NCBI RefSeq assembly: GCF_026151205.1
Contig: NC_087076.1
Coordinates: forward strand, 8,036,902-8,100,901
Length of the DNA: 64,000 nucleotides
Direction: 5' to 3'
DNA from: Bolinopsis microptera
Lineage: Eukaryota; Ctenophora; Tentaculata; Lobata; Bolinopsidae
Part shown: positions 9,460 to 22,900 of the stretch, piece by piece
Position numbering within the stretch: position 1 is the first letter of the stretch
How the letters are laid out: the number at the start of each line of letters is the position of its first letter
Program-made: the position numbers and the translations under genes
Notes under the pieces: model-generated
Told to the model about the DNA's origin: nothing
The model's input: the letters and a program-made list of their open reading frames with translations, nothing else
Database searches by the model: none

Positions 9460-10760
9460 TCAACTCACAATTTAAAACTTTTTAGATTCAATATCAAAAT
9501 AAATCTTCAAAATAATTGCAAAAAGGAAACTTGGTAAGGCAAGGTCGCCCTTAAATCTATGGATACTGCAATAAATGGGTATCTTGTGAGAACAGTGAAA
9601 AATCGTTGAGCAAAGCAGTAAAAAGACATATTCACTTAGTTTTCATGTTTGATCGCGGATTAAATGAGACAAAAGCTAACATATTTATCTGTCTACTCCT
9701 TTACCAATTCTTTAATAATTGGTACATTTAGAAAAATTAAAATTATAAAACATGGTAGAGCATGTGTGCATTGTGAAATATGAGCATTCTACACATCGGC
9801 CTTAATTATAAGAGGCCTAAAAGGTAAAAATATAATGGAATCTTGTAGTTAAATCAAATTTAGTAAAGGCAATTACAAAAACTATGTTAACATCTGTCGC
9901 GGAAAAAATATCATCTGTCTATGACGCTCTCAATTGTTGAATAACTCCATAATTGATCAAACTGTGTGGACATCCTACAAGTTTTTACAATATAGTAGCA
10001 TGATGAGCAAAAATTAAATGCTATAATAAATCCTATATCTTTATTCGAAAGAAAATTTTAATCTTTTCGCTTGAAGAATTTAGCCCCTCCCCTTTTCTAC
10101 AATTTCTACACATTTTTCTACACTAAACAATTCGTCACTTGAAACATTTCAGTATATGGAGCCCCTGAACAGCTGCTAGATCGACCAAACTAAGAGAAAG
10201 CGAGTTTCAGTAGATGTTCCTTGTACATGAGACTCATAACCAATACTTCCACTGCGCGGCACACTCCAAAGGTGATAGGAAGGGGGTTGCAGAAGACTCT
10301 TGAATTTTCAGACCATCCCTCCGTCAGTAGTAGGTTTTTTTGTAAACCTCTGCCAAAATTATATTGGTCAACAAGTACATCGCTTTACTCAGTGAAACGA
10401 TCAGGTGAAAAGAATATTTCAAAAATAGTACACATAATATAGCGAATGGCCCAATTGGCTGACTATAAGGTCATGGCCTAACTTTAATAGTCAAGTGCTG
10501 CAAAAAGCAAGCACAAATATGTAATAAGATAAGTAGATAAAAATACTGAATTCAAATGATTACAATTATAGCTGTAGAGTGTCCAATAAATTACTGAATG
10601 TCATAAAAACAGGAACGATGTACACGTGATCTGAGATACCAATATCTCAATCTCAAAAGGATAGTGTCTAGAAACAATCATAGTCCATGGTGGCAGGTAT
10701 CAATTTAAACGAAGTTTACACTGATGGCAATGTATAACGATTGCCCTGTCACTCCTCATC
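9460..10760. other. No gene seen
   Basis: AT-rich DNA with scattered short frames (for example 10221-10442 on the plus strand) that show no domain, codon bias or splice context. Nothing is supported. Confidence 0.3.
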
Positions 10761-12117
10761 TCACCCCAGACCGCTATCAGGGTGCGTCCTGAGGATTGAG
10801 AATCTAAACCTTGTGCGCATGTAACACATTATAGCCGCAGTAGTCTTCTCCTCTCTCTGTGATAGTTTTTCAGCAGTCTCTTCTTGTGGGTACTTGTGGT
10901 GGCTTTGTGGACCCCATCCGCATTTGTTTTGAGTATATAATGGGTAAAAGGTGCCTTGTTCCACCTGATGATTCTGTTTGTTGTACTTTTCATTTTCCTC
11001 ATTTCTGAGCTTTATAGACTGATCCATATCTTTTTTTTACGAAATGTGTGAATTGGGGTGGGGTAACACAGACAACAAAGAATTTTTGTTACAAATGTGC
11101 TCCAGAGACCTCGGAGGATACATCAGGTGCAAAAAAAAAAAGCCCCCCCCCCCCTACCCCCCCCCTATCCCCAAGGCAAAAAAAAAAAAATTTATTTTAT
11201 TTTTTTGGGGACCAACAATTACTCATTATCAAGGGGTATCAATGCTGGCTTCAGTCACTACATCTCTGCATACTTCACGCGCCAGCCTGCATTTAGAAAC
11301 GCGATGTTGTTTGTGTCTCATAGAACATAGCCACCGTTCTTGCATATAAGTGAGTGATTCACATTATTTTTCTCCTCCACAAGCACAGTGAAAGGGGTGT
11401 TAAGGGATCTCCCAACCATAACGCAAGTACAGGAGCATCACGGACTCAATCGTTGTTCTGGGAGTAGCCAAATCTCTTCATGGAGAGTGCAGTAAGCACA
11501 TCCTGAACCATTCTCTTTGATGAACTGGAGAGGATCTCTTTAGGATGGGATCTCTTTACACTGTCCTCTATTGGATTTGCTAACCGTAATAAGTGTTTTC
11601 TCCTTGATTGCCCTTGAGACTTTATTATAAATGCATTTTGAATTGACATGTTGTAATGTTTCAAGGGTGTTTTGCTGGTTGATAATCAGGGTCCTGTGAG
11701 GTCTTTTTTGTGATGGTGACTGAGGCTGTGAATTCCTATTGCAGTTTTTCAACTGGGTTGGAGATACCTGGGCCCACCAAGTCCTGACCTGCAATGCTAA
11801 ATCGGAGCGTCCAAGTTCTGATACGTTCTTACCCAAGATTGCTGTAATAAAATCTGTTCTGATGCAATCCTCCAATGGTTGAAACAAGTGACTTATACCC
11901 GGGATGGTCCCTCTGGAATGAACGTCCACCGGTGACGAAATTCCCTTAGTAATATGCAGTTCAAGATGGCACTTTGGGCTTCCTCAACACAATTGATGAC
12001 ACAGCTTGATGTCCCTGACAAACCATTTATGGACTTTAATCTGAGACCATGATTAGTTTCGTAAAAGCTTCGCTGCCAATTGGCTGCATCCCAAAGGCGG
12101 TCTCCTTCAGACTTCAA
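10761..12117 (-). pseudogene. Broken retroelement protein, C-terminal region of a reverse-transcriptase-type polyprotein
   Basis: Minus-strand fragments in changing frames resemble, from memory, the C-terminal part of a retroelement polymerase common in invertebrate genomes. In order they are: near 11890-11780, GISHLFQPLEDCIRTDFI (compare 'ISHLL.PLE..IR..FI.ALLG'); near 11560-11450, KRMVQDVLTALSMKRFGYSQ (compare 'GAS.WLTALPL..HGF.L'); and near 10860-10770, KLSQREEKTTAAIMCYMRTR followed by FRFSILRT (compare 'WLRTRLSFALLR'). Several stops and frame shifts interrupt the series, so it is dead. The order of the three blocks on one strand supports a single origin. The exact element class is uncertain. 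Confidence 0.42.
11130..11212 (+). repeat. Low-complexity A/C homopolymer runs
   Basis: A-runs of 11-12 alternate with C-runs of up to 12 and a T-rich tail. The three overlapping plus-strand reading frames across it are artefacts of this composition. Confidence 0.9.
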
Positions 12118-12929
12118 TTTTAATACCTTTGCCTGAAATACTTTCTGCGCAAGATCTAGGTCCTACGCGTATTCTTCACATCAGACGGTCTTACTGGCTT
12201 TGGGGGGTAATCCATACTTTGGTCCTTGCTCCAACAGCGTATCCCCCATATCTAATAGCGCTTCAATCTTGCCACCAGCACTAACAGTCGTCTGCATACT
12301 TGACTGTTGCAAACACGGGGTTGGAGGCTGTGGCTAGGCATCTACTAGAGGCTTTATCCTAACGCATAGAATGCCATTGCTGCTACATCCCCTGAGTTGA
12401 ACCTCCTCAGACTAAATGTTGGTTGGTCCCTAGTATTAATGATCTGTCTGCTGGCTTTTGGTAGTGGTTCTTTAGAGAGTACTGGATATAGCGGAGGACA
12501 GATTCCTCATGAAACATTTGTGAAGGGCTGCTTCTCTATTAAGACGATTGAAACGCATTATCAAGCGTCACCTGTAGTAATTGCTTCAGTGTCACAGTCT
12601 TCCCAGATCAGTCTCATTGGCTAGACTGAAGCCCTATTCCGGAGTTGAGCCCCTGCACAGGTCTGCAGTGGGCCAGCAGCATAGTGTTACAGTTTGAGAA
12701 AGACATTAGATAACTGACTTTTTTCCATGATTCTGCGTAAAAAAAAAAAAAAAAAATATCTCCCCGATTTCCAATTGTCATTACACCAGGTTTTCCCGTT
12801 CTTACCGGGCCTTTACAAGAGGGATTAATCTGCAATTCAGTGAACTCTTTCATACAGCTATGATGCTTCTGGTGGATTGGGTCAGTGGCCTTGTTCGTCG
12901 GCAGAAAATCGATGTATCCTTAAAGGGAG
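12118..12929. other. Spacer between two retroelement remnants
   Basis: No supported gene. It contains an A-run of about 18 at 12739-12756 that could be the 3' tail of a retroposed copy. A short plus-strand frame at 12397-12624 has no recognised feature. Confidence 0.3.
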
Positions 12930-13564
12930 ATACGGTGCTTCAAGACGGAAGCACTAGCAGACAAAGAAAAGGTGATCAGACTGCAGGGCCAGCTGCTGAT
13001 GCAGAAGGACGAACAACTACAGTTGCTTAAGACGTCTGTTGAGGAGACAGTCCAAACAACGGTGGAGTCAGGGATTCAGAACTATAGTGCAGCTGTTCAA
13101 CAGAACAGTGCAAGTGGTATAGTACGGTCTGCAACAGTAAAATCCTGAAGAAGGTGATGAAGAGTGTGGCTGCAGAGGAGGACAGGAGCAAGAACCTGAT
13201 CGTGTTTGGGCTGAAAGAAGAGGAGGAAGAACAGCTTCCAGCGCTAGTTACCGCAGTTTTGGAGGAGATCGGGGAGAAACCTCACTTCGAAGCGACTAGA
13301 GTCGGTTGGAAGAGGCCAGGTAGTACGGCTATCCGACCAGTCAAGATCACCGTCCCAAGCTCAACAGCGGTTCATCAGATTCTGATGAAAACAGGGAGAC
13401 TGAGGGAGAAGCACAAAGATGTATGGATATGTCCAGACAGATCCAGCGAAGAACGAGCAACAAGGAAGCATCTGGTCACTGACCTGAAGAAGAAGAGGGC
13501 GGAACAGACTCATCTCGACCACTACATCCGGTACGGGAAGGTATGTAGCCGTGATAAGAAGTCA
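12930..13564 (+). pseudogene. Non-LTR retrotransposon ORF1 fragment (CR1/L2-like)
   Basis: ORF1 proteins of CR1/L2-like LINEs carry a coiled coil followed by an RNA-binding region. Here 12950-13145 encodes a heptad-rich segment beginning DKEKVIRLQGQLLMQKDEQL. After a frame change, 13154-13564 encodes a run with NLIVFGLKEEEEE, an IRPVKITVPSS strand and DVWICPDRSSEERATRKHL. This fits the 'R.NLIVFGL.EE...RPIKV.....IL....LR......V.I.PD.S..ER' pattern of these ORF1 proteins. The frameshift and missing ORF2 show a dead fragment. It stops about 350 bp before the satellite array. Confidence 0.65.
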
Positions 13565-13911
13565 TCATGAGTTACACTCTCGGACACTGATCAGTATATA
13601 TGAAGGAGTGATGATTATTTTAAGAATTTTCAGACGTTATCTGTATTTAAGAGACAACTATATATTTTGAATATTTTATTATTTGATTGTTTCACACTTT
13701 TCATATCTCATAATTTTATTACTAGGTGGAGGTGATGTTATTGAGACTTTGGGCGGCCATAAAACTCCTGTTTTGAAAGTTGTCCTCTGTACTTGTTTCA
13801 CTGACCCACGCTTTATAGCATTTATACATCTCGGCCCATTTTTTATGTTTGTTCGACTTGCTGTACATTTGTATATTTGCTATTTTGTAAAGTTTCAAAT
13901 CAAAAAAATCA

Positions 13912-16900
13912 GTTGACTGACTAATTGGTTGCAGGTCAGAAATTCGGCCGAAACTGTAAAATTTCGGCCCTGGAAATTTCAGCTCCAAAAACTGAAAATG
14001 GGACAGAGTATGGGACAGTATGATTTTCCAATTTTTTTCGAGATTTTGATTTCCAGTACCCCAATTTGGTTTTATACCATCCTCAATTAACTGACTAATT
14101 GGTTTGTGGGCAAAAATTTCATCCAATCTATCAAATGTGCGTTCAGAAATTTTCATATCTGAAATGGGACAGAGTTTTGAAAATACAACTTTTCGTTTTG
14201 TTAAGATTTCTGCTGTTAGCTTCGTCTGACCCTAATCAAACTTCCAGCACCTCAATCGTGTCATTTGGCATCTATAGTTGACTGACTAATTGGTTGCAGG
14301 TCAGAAATTCGGCCGGAACTGTAAAATTTCGGCCCTGGAAATTTCAGCTCCAAAAACTGAAAATGGGACAGAGTATGGGACAGTATGTTTTTCCAATTTT
14401 TTTCGAGATTTTGATTTTCAGTACCCCAATTTGGTTTCATACCATCATCAATTAACTGACTAATTGGTTTGTGGGCAAAAATTTCATCCAATCTATCAAA
14501 TGTGCGTTCAGAAATTTTCATATCTGAAAATGGGACAGAGTTTTGAAAATACAACTTTTCGTTTTGTTAAGATTTCTGCTGTTAGCTTCGTCTGACCCTA
14601 ATCAAACTTCCAGCACCTCAATCGTGTCATTTGGCATCTATAGTTGACTGACTAATTGGTTGCAGGTCAGAAATTCGGCCGAAACTGTAAAATTTCGGCC
14701 CTGGAAATTTCAGCTCCAAAAACTGAAAATGGGACAGAGTATGGGACAGTATGATTTTCCAATTTTTTTCGAGATTTTGATTTCCAGTACCCCAATTTGG
14801 TTTCATACCATCATCAATTAACTGACTAATTGGTTTGTGGGCAAAAATTTCATCCAATCTGTCAAATGTGCGTTCAGAAATTTTCATATCTGAAAATGGG
14901 ACAGAGTTTTGAAAATACAACTTTTCGTTTTGTTAAGATTTCTGCTGTTAGGTTCCTCCGACCCGAATCAAACTTCCAGCACCTCAATCGTGTCATTTGG
15001 CATCTATAGTTGACTGACTAATTGGTTGCAGGTCAGAAATCCGGCCGAAACTGTAAAATTTCGGTTCTGGAAATTTCAGCTCCAAAAACTGAAAATGGGA
15101 CAGAGTATGGGACAGTATGATTTTTCCAATTTTTTTCGAGATTTTGATTTCCAGTACCCCAATTTGGTTTCATACCATCATCAATTAACTGACTAATTGG
15201 TTTGTGGGCAAAAATTTCATCCAATCTGTCAAATGTGCGTTCAGAAATTTTCATATCTGAAAATGGGACAGAGTTTTGAAAATACAACTTTTCGTTTTGT
15301 TAAGATTTCTGCTGTGAGCTTCCTCCGACCCGAATCAAACTTCCAGCACCTCAATCGTGTCATTTGGCATCATAGTTGACTGACTAATTGGTTGCAGGTC
15401 AGAAATTCGGCCGAAACTGTAAAATTTCGGCCCTGGAAATTTCAGCTCCAAAAACTGAAAATGGGACAGAGTATGGGACAGTATGATTTTCCAATTTTTT
15501 TCGAGATTTTGATTTCCAGTACCCCAATTTGGTTTTATACCATCCTCAATTAACTGACTAATTGGTTTGTGGGCAAAAATTTCATCCAATCTATCAAATG
15601 TGCGTTCAGAAATTTTCATATCTGAAATGGGACAGAGTTTTGAAAATACAACTTTTCGTTTTGTTAAGATTTCTGCTGTTAGCTTCGTCTGACCCTAATC
15701 AAACTTCCAGCACCTCAATCGTGTCATTTGGCATCTATAGTTGACTGACTAATTGGTTGCAGGTCAGAAATTCGGCCGGAACTGTAAAATTTCGGCCCTG
15801 GAAATTTCAGCTCCAAAAACTGAAAATGGGACAGAGTATGGGACAGTATGTTTTTCCAATTTTTTTCGAGATTTTGATTTTCAGTACCCCAATTTGGTTT
15901 CATACCATCATCAATTAACTGACTAATTGGTTTGTGGGCAAAAATTTCATCCAATCTATCAAATGTGCGTTCAGAAATTTTCATATCTGAAAATGGGACA
16001 GAGTTTTGAAAATACAACTTTTCGTTTTGTTAAGATTTCTGCTGTTAGCTTCGTCTGACCCTAATCAAACTTCCAGCACCTCAATCGTGTCATTTGGCAT
16101 CTATAGTTGACTGACTAATTGGTTGCAGGTCAGAAATTCGGCCGAAACTGTAAAATTTCGGCCCTGGAAATTTCAGCTCCAAAAACTGAAAATGGGACAG
16201 AGTATGGGACAGTATGATTTTCCAATTTTTTTCGAGATTTTGATTTCCAGTACCCCAATTTGGTTTCATACCATCATCAATTAACTGACTAATTGGTTTG
16301 TGGGCAAAAATTTCATCCAATCTGTCAAATGTGCGTTCAGAAATTTTCAAATCTGAAAATGGGACAGAGTTTTGAAAATACAACTTTTCGTTTTGTTAAG
16401 ATTTCTGCTGTGAGCTTCCTCCGACCCGAATCAAACTTCCAACACCTCAATCGTGTCATTTGTTATCTATAGTTGACTGACTAATTGGTTGCAGGTCAGA
16501 AATTCGGCCGGAACTGTAAAATTTCGGCCCTGGAAATTTCAGCTCGAAAAACTGAAAATGGGACAGAGTATGGGACAGTATGATTTTCCAATTTTTTTCG
16601 AGATTTTGATTTCAGTACCCCAATTTGGTTTCATACCATCATCAATTAACTGACTAATTGGTTTGTGGGCAAAAATTTCATCCAATCTATCAGTATCAAA
16701 TGTGCGTTCAGAAATTTTCATATCTGAAAATGGGACAGAGTTTTGAAAATACAACTTTTCGTTTTGTTAAGATTTCTGCTGTTAGCTTCCTCCGACCCGA
16801 ATCAAACTTCCAGCACCTCAATCGTGTCATTTGGCATCTATAGTTGACTGACTAATTGGTTGCATGTCAGAAATCCGGCCGAAACTGTAAAATTTCGGTC

Positions 16901-19900
16901 TGGAAATTTCAGCTCCAAAAACTGAAAATGGGACAGAGTATGGGACAGTATGATTTTTCCAATTTTTTTCGAGATTTTGATTTCCAGTACCCCGCAATTT
17001 GGTTTCATACCATCATCAATTAACTGACTAATTGGTTTGTGGGCAAAAATTTCATCCAATCTGTCAAATGTGCGTTCAGAAATTTTCATATCTGAAAATG
17101 GGACAGAGTTTTGAAAATACAACTTTTCGTTTTGTTAAGATTTCTGCTGTGAGCTTCCTCCGACCCGAATCAAACTTCCAGCACCTCAATCGTGTCATTT
17201 GGCATCATAGTTGACTGACTAATTGGTTGCAGGTCAGAAATTCGGCCGAAACTGTAAAATTTCGGCCCTGGAAATTTCAGCTCCAAAAACTGAAAATGGG
17301 ACAGAGTATGGGACAGTATGATTTTCCAATTTTTTTCGAGATTTTGATTTCCAGTACCCCAATTTGGTTTTATACCATCCTCAATTAACTGACTAATTGG
17401 TTTGTGGGCAAAAATTTCATCCAATCTATCAAATGTGCGTTCAGAAATTTTCATATCTGAAATGGGACAGAGTTTTGAAAATACAACTTTTCGTTTTGTT
17501 AAGATTTCTGCTGTTAGCTTCGTCTGACCCTAATCAAACTTCCAGCACCTCAATCGTGTCATTTGGCATCTATAGTTGACTGACTAATTGGTTGCAGGTC
17601 AGAAATTCGGCCGGAACTGTAAAATTTCGGCCCTGGAAATTTCAGCTCCAAAAACTGAAAATGGGACAGAGTATGGGACAGTATGTTTTTCCAATTTTTT
17701 TCGAGATTTTGATTTCAGTACCCCAATTTGGTTTCATACCATCATCAATTAACTGACTAATTGGTTTGTGGGCAAAAATTTCATCCAATCTATCAAATGT
17801 GCGTTCAGAAATTTTCATATCTGAAAATGGGACAGAGTTTTGAAAATACAACTTTTCGTTTTGTTAAGATTTCTGCTGTTAGCTTCGTCTGACCCTAATC
17901 AAACTTCCAGTACCTCAATCGTGTCATTTGGCATCTATAGTTGACTGACTAATTGGTTGCAGGTCAGAAATTCGGCCGAAACTGTAAAATTTCGGCCCTG
18001 GAAATTTCAGCTCCAAAAACTGAAAATGGGACAGAGTATGGGACAGTATGATTTTCCAATTTTTTTCGAGATTTTGATTTCCAGTACCCCAATTTGGTTT
18101 CATACCATCATCAATTAACTGACTAATTGGTTTGTGGGCAAAAATTTCATCCAATCTGTCAAATGTGCGTTCAGAAATTTTCAAATCTGAAAATGGGACA
18201 GAGTTTTGAAAATACAACTTTTCGTTTTGTTAAGATTTCTGCTGTGAGCTTCCTCCGACCCGAATCAAACTTCCAACACCTCAATCGTGTCATTTGGTAT
18301 CTATAGTTGACTGACTAATTGGTTGCAGGTCAGAAATTCGGCCGAACTGTAAAATTTCGGCCCTGGAAATTTCAGCTCGAAAAACTGAAAATGGGACAGA
18401 GTATGGGACAGTATGATTTTCCAATTTTTTTCGAGATTTTGACTTTCAGTACCCCAATTTGGTTTCATACCATCATCAATTAACTGACTAATTGGTTTGT
18501 GGGCAAAAATTTCATCCAATCTATCAGTCAAATGTGCGTTCAGAAATTTTCATATCTGAAAATGGGACAGAGTTTTGAAAATACAACTTTTCGTTTTGTT
18601 AAGATTTCTGCTGTGAGCTTCCTCCGACCCGAATCAAACTTCCAGCACCTCAATCGTGTCATTTGGCATCTATAGTTGACTGACTAATTGGTTGCAGGTC
18701 AGAAATTCGGCCGAAACTGTAAAATTTCGGCCCTGCAAATTTCAGCCCAAAAACTGAAAATGGGACAGAGTATGGGACAGTATGATTTTCCAATTTTTTT
18801 CGAGATTTTGATTTCAGTACCCCAATTTGGTTTCATACCATCATCAATTAACTGACTAATTGGTTTGTGGGCAAAAATTTCATCCAATCTATCAAATGTG
18901 CGTTCAGAAATTTTCATATCTGAAAATGGGACAGAGTTTTGAAAATACAACTTTTCGTTTTGTTAAGATTTCTGCTGTGAGCTTCCTCCGACCCGAATCA
19001 AACTTCCAGCACCTCAATCGTGTCATTTGGCATCTATAGTTGACTGACTAATTGGTTGCAGGTCAGAAATTCGGCCGAAACTGTAAAATTTCGGCCCTGC
19101 AAATTTCAGCTCCAAAAACTGAAAATGGGACAGAGTATGGGACAGTATGATTTTCCAATTTTTTTCGAGATTTTGATTTCCAGTACCCCAATTTGGTTTC
19201 ATACCATCATCAATTAACTGACTAATTGGTTTGTGGGCAAAAATTTCATCCAATCTGTCAAATGTGCGTTCAGAAATTTTCATATCTGAAAATGGGACAG
19301 AGTTTTGAAAATACAACTTTTCGTTTTGTTAAGATTTCTGCTGTGAGCTTCCTCCGACCCGAATCAAACTTCCAGCACCTCAATCGTGTCATTTGTTATC
19401 TATAGTTGACTGACTAATTGGTTGCAGGTCAGAAATTCGGCCGAACTGTAAAATTTCGGCCCTGGAAATTTCAGCTCGAAAAACTGAAAATTGGACAGAG
19501 TATGGGACAGTATGATTTTCCAATTTTTTTCGAGATTTTGATTTTCAGTACCCCAATTTGGTTTCATACCATCATCAATTAACTGACTAATTGGTTTGTG
19601 GGCAAAAATTTCATCCAAGCTGTCAAATGTGCGTTCAGAAATTTTCATATCTGAAAATGGGACAGAGTTTTGAAAATACAACTTTTCGTTTCGTTAAGAT
19701 TTCTGCTGTTAGCTTCCTCCGACCCGAATCAAACTTCCAGCACCTCAATCGTGTCATTTGGCATCATAGTTGACTGACTAATTGGTTGCAGGTCAGAAAT
19801 TTGGCCGAAACTGTAAAATTTCGGCCCTGGAAATTTCAGCTCCAAAAACTGAAAATGGGACAGAGTATGGGACAGTATGATTTTCCAATTTTTTTCGAGA

Positions 19901-22900
19901 TTTTGATTTCCAGTACCCCAATTTGGTTTCATACCATCATCAATTAACTGACTAATTGGTTTGTGGGCAAAAATTTCATCCAATCTATCAAATGTGCGTT
20001 CAGAAATTTTCAAATCTGAAAATGGGACAGAGTTTTGAAAATACAACTTTTCGTTTTGTTAAGATTTCTGCTGTTAGCTTCCTCCGACCCGAATCAAACT
20101 TCCAGCACCTCAATCGTGTCATTTGGCATCTATAGTTGACTGACTAATTGGTTGCAGGTCAGAAATTCGGCCGAAACTGTAAAATTTCGGCCCTGCAAAT
20201 TTCAGCCCAAAAACTGAAAATGGGACAGAGTATGGGACAGTATGATTTTCCAATTTTTTTCGAGATTTTGATTTCCAGTACCCCAATTTGGTTTCATACC
20301 ATCATCAATTAACTGACTAATTGGTTTGTGGGCAAAAATTTCATCCAATCTGTCAAATGTGCGTTCAGAAATTTTCATATCTGAAAATGGGACAGAGTTT
20401 TGAAAATACAACTTTTCGTTTTGTTAAGATTTCTGCTGTGAGCTTCCTCCGACCCGAATCAAACTTCCAACACCTCAATCGTGTCATTTGTTATCTATAG
20501 TTGACTGACTAATTGGTTGCAGGTCAGAAATTCGGCCGGAACTGTAAAATTTCGGCCCTGGAAATTTCAGCTCGAAAAACTGAAAATTGGACAGAGTATG
20601 GGACAGTATGATTTTCCAATTTTTTTCGAGATTTTGATTTCAGTACCCCAATTTGGTTTCATACCATCATCAATTAACTGACTAATTGGTTTGTGGGCAA
20701 AAATTTCATCCAAGCTGTCAAATGTGCGTTCAGAAATTTTCATATCTGAAAATGGGACAGAGTTTTGAAAATACAACTTTTCGTTTCGTTAAGATTTCTG
20801 CTGTTAGCTTCCTCCGACCCGAATCAAACTTCCAGCACCTCAATCGTGTCATTTGGCATCATAGTTGACTGACTAATTGGTTGCAGGTCAGAAATTTGGC
20901 CGAAACTGTAAAATTTCGGCCCTGGAAATTTCAGCTCCAAAAACTGAAAATGGGACAGAGTATGGGACAGTATGATTTTCCAATTTTTTTCGAGATTTTG
21001 ATTTCCAGTACCCCAATTTGGTTTCATACCATCATCAATTAACTGACTAATTGGTTTGTGGGCAAAAATTTCATCCAATCTGTCAAATGTGCGTTCAGAA
21101 ATTTTCATATCTGAAAATGGGACAGAGTTTTGAAAATACAACTTTTCGTTTTGTTAAGATTTCTGCTGTGAGCTTCCTCCGACCCGAATCAAACTTCCAA
21201 CACCTCAATCGTGTCATTTGTTATCTATAGTTGACTGACTACTTGGTTGCAGGTCAGAAATTCGGCCGAACTGTAAAATTTCGGCCCTGGAAATTTCAGC
21301 TCGAAAAACTGAAAATTGGACAGAGTATGGGACAGTATGATTTTCCAATTTTTTTCGAGATTTTGATTTTCAGTACCCCAATTTGGTTTCATACCATCAT
21401 CAATTAACTGACTAATTGGTTTGTGGGCAAAAATTTCATCCAAGCTGTCAAATGTGCGTTCAGAAATTTTCATATCTGAAAATGGGACAGAGTTTTGAAA
21501 ATACAACTTTTCGTTTCGTTAAGATTTCTGCTGTTAGCTTCCTCCGACCCGAATCAAACTTCCAGCACCTCAATCGTGTCATTTGGCATCTATAGTTGAC
21601 TGACTAATTGGTTGCAGGTCAGAAATTTGGCCGAAACTGTAAAATTTCGGCCCTGGAAATTTCAGCTCCAAAAACTGAAAATGGGACAGAGTATGGGACA
21701 GTATGATTTTCCAATTTTTTTCGAGATTTTGACTTCCAGTACCCCAATTTGGTTTCATACCATCATCAATTAACTGACTAATTGGTTTGTGGGCAAAAAT
21801 TTCATCCAATATGTCAAATGTGCGTTCAGAAATTTTCAAATCTGAAAATGGGACAGAGTTTTGAAAATACAACTTTTCGTTTTGTTAAGATTTCTGCTGT
21901 GAGCTTCCTCCGACCCGAATCAAACTTCCAGCACCTCAATCGTGTCATTTGTTATCTATAGTTGACTGACTAATTGGTTGCAGGTCAGAAATTCGGCCGG
22001 AACTGTAAAATTTCGGCCCTGGAAATTTCAGCTCGAAAAACTGAAAATGGGACAGAGTATGGGACAGTATGATTTTCCAATTTTTTTCGAGATTTTGATT
22101 TCAGTACCCCAATTTGGTTTCATACCATCATCAATTAACTGACTAATTGGTTTGTGGGCAAAAATTTCATCCAATCTATCAAATGTGCGTTCAGAAATTT
22201 TCATATCTGAAAATGGGACAGAGTTTTGAAAATACAACTTTTCGTTTCGTTAAGATTTCTGCTGTTAGCTTCCTCCGACCCGAATCAAACTTCCAGCACC
22301 TCAATCGTGTCATTTGGCATCATAGTTGACTGACTAATTGGTTGCAGGTCAGAAATTTGGCCGAAACTGTAAAATTTCGGCCCTGGAAATTTCAGCTCCA
22401 AAAACTGAAAATGGGACAGAGTATGGGACAGTATGATTTTCCAATTTTTTTCGAGATTTTGATTTCCAGTACCCCAATTTGGTTTCATACCATCATCAAT
22501 TAACTGACTAATTGGTTTGTGGGCAAAAATTTCATCCAATCTGTCAAATGTGCGTTCAGAAATTTTCAAATCTGAAAATGGGACAGAGTTTTGAAAATAC
22601 AACTTTTCGTTTTGTTAAGATTTCTGCTGTGAGCTTCCTCCGACCCGAATCAAACTTCCAGCACCTCAATCGTGTCATTTGTTATCTATAGTTGACTGAC
22701 TAATTGGTTGCAGGTCAGAAATTCGGCCGGAACTGTAAAATTTCGGCCCTGGAAATTTCAGCTCGAAAAACTGAAAATGGGACAGAGTATGGGACAGTAT
22801 GATTTTCCAATTTTTTTCGAGATTTTGATTTTCAGTACCCCAATTTGGTTTCATACCATCATCAATTAACTGACTAATTGGTTTGTGGGCAAAAATTTCA

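Noticed and set aside
11044-11349. Overlapping plus-strand frames with Lys- and Pro-rich stretches
   Set aside because: Created by the A and C homopolymer runs. There is no domain, and they lie opposite the decayed retroelement.
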